Of a DNA stretch of 64,000 nt, positions 60,992-64,000 are shown in pieces. The position numbers and the translations under genes were made by a program. Each line of letters opens with the position of its first letter. Within the stretch, counting starts at the first letter, position 1. The DNA lies in assembly GCF_008923245.1 (NCBI RefSeq), contig NZ_WBOS01000001.1, positions 186,001 through 250,000 on the forward strand, written 5' to 3'. The notes under the pieces were generated by a model. The model did not search any database. It was given only the letters and a program-made list of their open reading frames with translations, and was not told where the DNA came from. The DNA comes from Cytobacillus depressus. Its GTDB lineage: Bacteria; Bacillota; Bacilli; Bacillales; Cytobacillaceae.

Positions 60992-61004
60992 GTATAAAAA
61001 TCTA

Positions 61005-61532
61005 TTAAATAATCATTCGCAGCTTATCTAAACTTTTGTCCATGTATTCGATCATTGTTATTATATCATCCATTTGGTCCTCGTAGACTAAGCGATTAAA
61101 GCTTACCATCGTTTCATTCTTAATCCATTCTTCAGACTGGAATGGATCAATTATAATTGATTGCTTAATCGTTCGGTCGTTACCCCAGATGTCTTGAAGC
61201 TCCTTTTCAATCCGCTGAAAAATCGCAAATTCATTTTGATGATTGAAGGAAAATTTCACGAAAAGATGGCAGCCAGATAATCGGTCCGATTGAGCTGACG
61301 GTAACAGTTCAGCTGCTAGATTTTCCAGACTAGCCTCCATAATAAATGTGCATTGGACACTATTCATGCCATCTCTTTCCTTTGAAAAAGTCACTTCATA
61401 TCTTCGTGAGAGCTTAGCAGTATTAATGAAATCATTCCGGTCAATAATAAGAAGCTCACCGCTTAAATCAAGATCATAAAGTGCTCCTTCCACAACAACC
61501 TTCATATTCTCAAATGCTGTCGGATCAAACAT
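61005..61532 (-). CDS. Hypothetical protein in operon with fhs, 175 residues
   Basis: Mixed alpha/beta protein: MFDPTAFENMKVVVEGALYDLDLSGELLIIDRNDF, TFIMEASLENLAAEL, LFVKFSFNHQNEFAIFQRIEKELQ and a helical tail. No signal peptide. It begins 8 bases after the fhs stop and shares its terminator, so it is likely co-expressed with the one-carbon enzyme. I do not recognise the family. Confidence 0.75.
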   Translation of the reverse strand: MFDPTAFENMKVVVEGALYDLDLSGELLIIDRNDFINTAKLSRRYEVTFSKERDGMNSVQCTFIMEASLENLAAELLPSAQSDRLSGCHLFVKFSFNHQNEFAIFQRIEKELQDIWGNDRTIKQSIIIDPFQSEEWIKNETMVSFNRLVYEDQMDDIITMIEYMDKSLDKLRMII

Positions 61533-61540
61533 GTGAAATC

Positions 61541-63229
61541 CTAGAATAATCCAATGGCATTGCCATTCTCATCAACATCCATTTTGAGAGCGGCCGGCGA
61601 TTTTGGCAATCCAGGCATTGTCATTACATCACCTGTCAGGGCAACAATAAATCCTGCACCTACTGATGGTTTTAGTTCTCTAATAGTAATGGAGAATCCA
61701 GTTGGACGGCCAAGCTTTGTTGGATCATCTGATAAAGAATATTGTGTTTTAGCCATACAAATTGGCATAGTCCCCCATCCAAAGCTTTCGAAATCTTGAA
61801 GCTGCTTTTTTGATTTAGATGAAAACTCAACTTTATCGGCACCATAAACCTTCTGGGCAATAGTAATGATTTTATTTTCAAGTGTATCTGATAGATCGTA
61901 CAACGGCTGGAAGTTCGACTCTTCTTTCTCAATAACTTCGAGAAGCTTGTTCGCAAGATCTACTCCTCCAGCCCCGCCTTTTTCCCATACTTCAGTTAGT
62001 GAAACTGGAATATTCGCTTGTTCACATAGATCCATTAATGTTTTCACTTCTTCTTCTGTATCAGTAATGAATCGATTAACTGCTACAACAAAAGGCAGTC
62101 CGAAGCTTTCGATCGTTTCAATATGCTTCTTTAAGTTTGCAAAGCCATTCATTAAAGCTTGTACATCTTCTCTTCCTAGATCATTTTTAGGAACACCGCC
62201 ATGCATCTTTAATGCGCGAATCGTTGCTACAATAACAACTGCTTCTGGCTTAATTCCAGCACTTCTAGATTTAATGTGAAGGAATTTCTCAGCACCAAGA
62301 TCTGCACCGAAACCGCCTTCAGTTATTACGTAATCAGCTAACCTTGTCGCTGTCTTTGTTGCAATGACACTATTACAGCCATGAGCAATATTAGCGAATG
62401 GGCCACCATGAATAAATGCAGGTGTATGTTCAATTGTTTGAACTAGATTCGGTTTAACCGCTTCTTTAAGAAGCATTGTTAATGCCCCTTGGACACCAAG
62501 ATCTGCTACAGTAACTGGCTGTTTATCATAGTTATAAGCAATAACCATGCGGCCAAGTCTTTCTTTCAAGTTTTTCAAATCAGTAGATAAGCATAATACA
62601 GCCATGATTTCTGAGGCAACAGTAATATCAAAACCATCTTCACGTGGAACCCCTTGCACTGGACCGCCTAAGCCAATAACTACTTTTCTAAGAGCACGGT
62701 CGTTCATATCTAGAGCGCGTTTCCACACAATTCTTCGCGGATCAATTCCAAGCTGATTGCCTTGTTGAAGATGATTGTCAATGAATGCAGCAAGCGCGTT
62801 ATTAGCCGTTGTAATCGCATGCAAATCACCAGTGAAATGCAGGTTGATATCTTCCATTGGCAAGACTTGAGAATAACCTCCTCCAGTTGCGCCCCCTTTT
62901 ACGCCCATTGTTGGTCCAAGTGAAGGCTCACGCATCGCAATGATTGCCTTCTTGCCAATCTTCGTAAAAGCATCGCCAAGCCCTACTGTCACAGTTGATT
63001 TCCCTTCCCCGGCCGGTGTCGGATTAATAGAAGTAACAAGGATAATCTTACCGTTTTTATTTGTTTCTAGTTTTTTAAGAGCATCAGTTGATAGTTTAGC
63101 TTTATATTTGCCAAAAAGTTCAAGATCATCAACATGTAAACCTATTTTTTCCGCAATTTCTACGATAGGCTTCATTGGTGATTGTTGTGCGATTTCAATG
63201 TCTGACTTTACTTTTGGTTTCACATTCAT
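61541..63229 (-). CDS. fhs: Formate-tetrahydrofolate ligase
   Basis: 562 residues. Makes 10-formyl-tetrahydrofolate from formate, THF and ATP. Motifs: P-loop [18 protein letters not shown] near 75, [36 protein letters not shown] segment, and [24 protein letters not shown] at the end. Full length. Divergent from metA. Confidence 0.96.
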   Translation of the reverse strand: MNVKPKVKSDIEIAQQSPMKPIVEIAEKIGLHVDDLELFGKYKAKLSTDALKKLETNKNGKIILVTSINPTPAGEGKSTVTVGLGDAFTKIGKKAIIAMREPSLGPTMGVKGGATGGGYSQVLPMEDINLHFTGDLHAITTANNALAAFIDNHLQQGNQLGIDPRRIVWKRALDMNDRALRKVVIGLGGPVQGVPREDGFDITVASEIMAVLCLSTDLKNLKERLGRMVIAYNYDKQPVTVADLGVQGALTMLLKEAVKPNLVQTIEHTPAFIHGGPFANIAHGCNSVIATKTATRLADYVITEGGFGADLGAEKFLHIKSRSAGIKPEAVVIVATIRALKMHGGVPKNDLGREDVQALMNGFANLKKHIETIESFGLPFVVAVNRFITDTEEEVKTLMDLCEQANIPVSLTEVWEKGGAGGVDLANKLLEVIEKEESNFQPLYDLSDTLENKIITIAQKVYGADKVEFSSKSKKQLQDFESFGWGTMPICMAKTQYSLSDDPTKLGRPTGFSITIRELKPSVGAGFIVALTGDVMTMPGLPKSPAALKMDVDENGNAIGLF

Positions 63230-63414
63230 TTCTTAATCCCCCTAAGCATTCCAGTAATGAAAACGATTACTACCCTCTCATTGTACCATTTCTTTTATTT
63301 CAGTTGATAGTAAATCATGAAGATTTTAATAATTTCATTTTTAATTCATTGCTACTTATGTTTTTCATTATTATAATAGGTTTTAATTGAATTTTCTAAA
63401 AAGGGGATGCTGAT

Positions 63415-64000
63415 TTGCCTATTAAGATTCCAAGGCTTCTGCCTGCAAGAGAAATATTAGAGGAAGAAAATATATTTGTGATGGATGATGATCGTGCGCT
63501 TACACAGGATATTCGTCCATTAAATATTCTGATCCTAAATTTAATGCCTGAAAAGGAAAAGACTGAAGCACAGCTTTTAAGATTGCTTGGAAACACGCCG
63601 CTCCAAGTCAATATTTCTTTTCTGAAGACGGCTACTCATGAATCAAAAAACACAAGCCCATTGCATTTAGAACAGTTTTATACGACTTTTGCCGAAGTTA
63701 AACACCGAAAATTCGATGGCATGATCATAACAGGCGCTCCGATTGAATTGCTGCCATTCGAAAAGGTTGATTATTGGGAAGAGCTAAAAGAAATTATGGA
63801 TTGGACGAAGAGTCATGTAACCTCTACCCTCCATATTTGCTGGGGGGGCCAAGCTGCATTATTCCATCATTTTGGCATTCAAAAATATGAGCTCACACGG
63901 AAGTGCTCTGGTGTATTCACACATCAAATTCATGACCGTTCTGAGAAACTGCTTAGAGGCTTTGATGATTCCTTTTTAGCTCCTCATTCGCGAAATACTG
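63415..64000 (+). CDS. metA: Homoserine O-acyltransferase MetA (5' part; runs off the window)
   Basis: About 195 residues are visible. TTG is the start, with AAGGGG 8 bases upstream. Segments [75 protein letters not shown] and the catalytic Cys in [17 protein letters not shown] match MetA. In bacilli it uses acetyl-CoA to make O-acetylhomoserine for methionine. No SAM riboswitch was found in the 185 bases upstream. Confidence 0.93.
   Translation, partial: MPIKIPRLLPAREILEEENIFVMDDDRALTQDIRPLNILILNLMPEKEKTEAQLLRLLGNTPLQVNISFLKTATHESKNTSPLHLEQFYTTFAEVKHRKFDGMIITGAPIELLPFEKVDYWEELKEIMDWTKSHVTSTLHICWGGQAALFHHFGIQKYELTRKCSGVFTHQIHDRSEKLLRGFDDSFLAPHSRNT

Noticed and set aside
63230..63414. SAM riboswitch before metA
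   Set aside because: The 185-base region is AT-rich without the paired elements of an S-box; no terminator precedes the start.

Overview
The window is a chromosomal segment from a low-GC, spore-forming member of the Bacillaceae. The evidence is small spore-associated genes with SigK-like promoters, consistent Bacillus-type ribosome binding sites (AGGAGG, frequent TTG and GTG starts), a Tat pair, and two long blocks that I recognise from memory as collinear with Bacillus subtilis. Block one is ctpA-yodJ-deoD-yodL-(others)-yozD-yodN-yozE. Block two is the alphabetical series ypmS-ypmR-ypmQ ... ilvA ... dfrA-thyA ... ypjP ... ypiP-brxA(yphP)-ypgR-ypgQ ... metA. No rRNA gene, intact tRNA, CRISPR array, phage or transposase gene was found.

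Layout. 1-5 kb: a structured leader and GNAT acetyltransferase, two small minus-strand genes, a MATE exporter, an SDR protein and a tandem pair of Hsp20-like spore proteins. 5-13.5 kb: a CAP-domain exported protein, a two-component system, a beta-propeller lipoprotein, a zinc-ribbon protein, a COG0523 GTPase and an LCP protein. 13.7-22.5 kb: the ctpA/yodJ/deoD/yod block with a glycerophosphodiesterase, a 2-hydroxyacid dehydrogenase and many very small genes. 22.6-31.5 kb: a second rsgA-like GTPase, the ypmS/R/Q block including the Sco copper chaperone, a nucleoside hydrolase, an orphan sensor kinase, a candidate small RNA and tatA/tatC. 31.7-34.4 kb: ilvA, dfrA and thyA. 34.5-44.8 kb: a PPEP/ATLF-type metalloprotease followed by a complete Ter-type stress module. 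44.8-52 kb: the return to B. subtilis-like order. 52.2-55.9 kb: cysteine synthase plus a sulfonate-type ABC importer. 55.9-64 kb: DegV, an amidohydrolase, a 1023-residue GNAT fusion behind a short leader peptide and an operator-like palindrome, fhs, and the start of metA, which runs off the window.

The most striking system is the Ter module at 35.4-44.7 kb. It holds terC, a CitE-like aldolase, an orotate-type phosphoribosyltransferase with a TRSP domain, a second phosphoribosyltransferase with a C-terminal PELOTA-like domain, a HAD phosphatase, YceG, TelA and TerD. It begins with a perfect TGAAAC-N16-CGTA (SigW-type) promoter and sits between thyA and ypjP. The enzyme set fits a proposed pathway for an unidentified nucleoside-like metabolite tied to envelope or metal stress. 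Its product is not known to me.

Other non-coding structure includes a four-copy family of palindromic intergenic repeats, a free-standing promoter-terminator unit of about 75 nt, a transcription terminator between tatA and tatC, a CcpA cre site over a promoter, and a SigB-like promoter before a 25-residue membrane peptide. Where a ribosome binding site contradicts the longest reading frame, I give the shorter start and say so.
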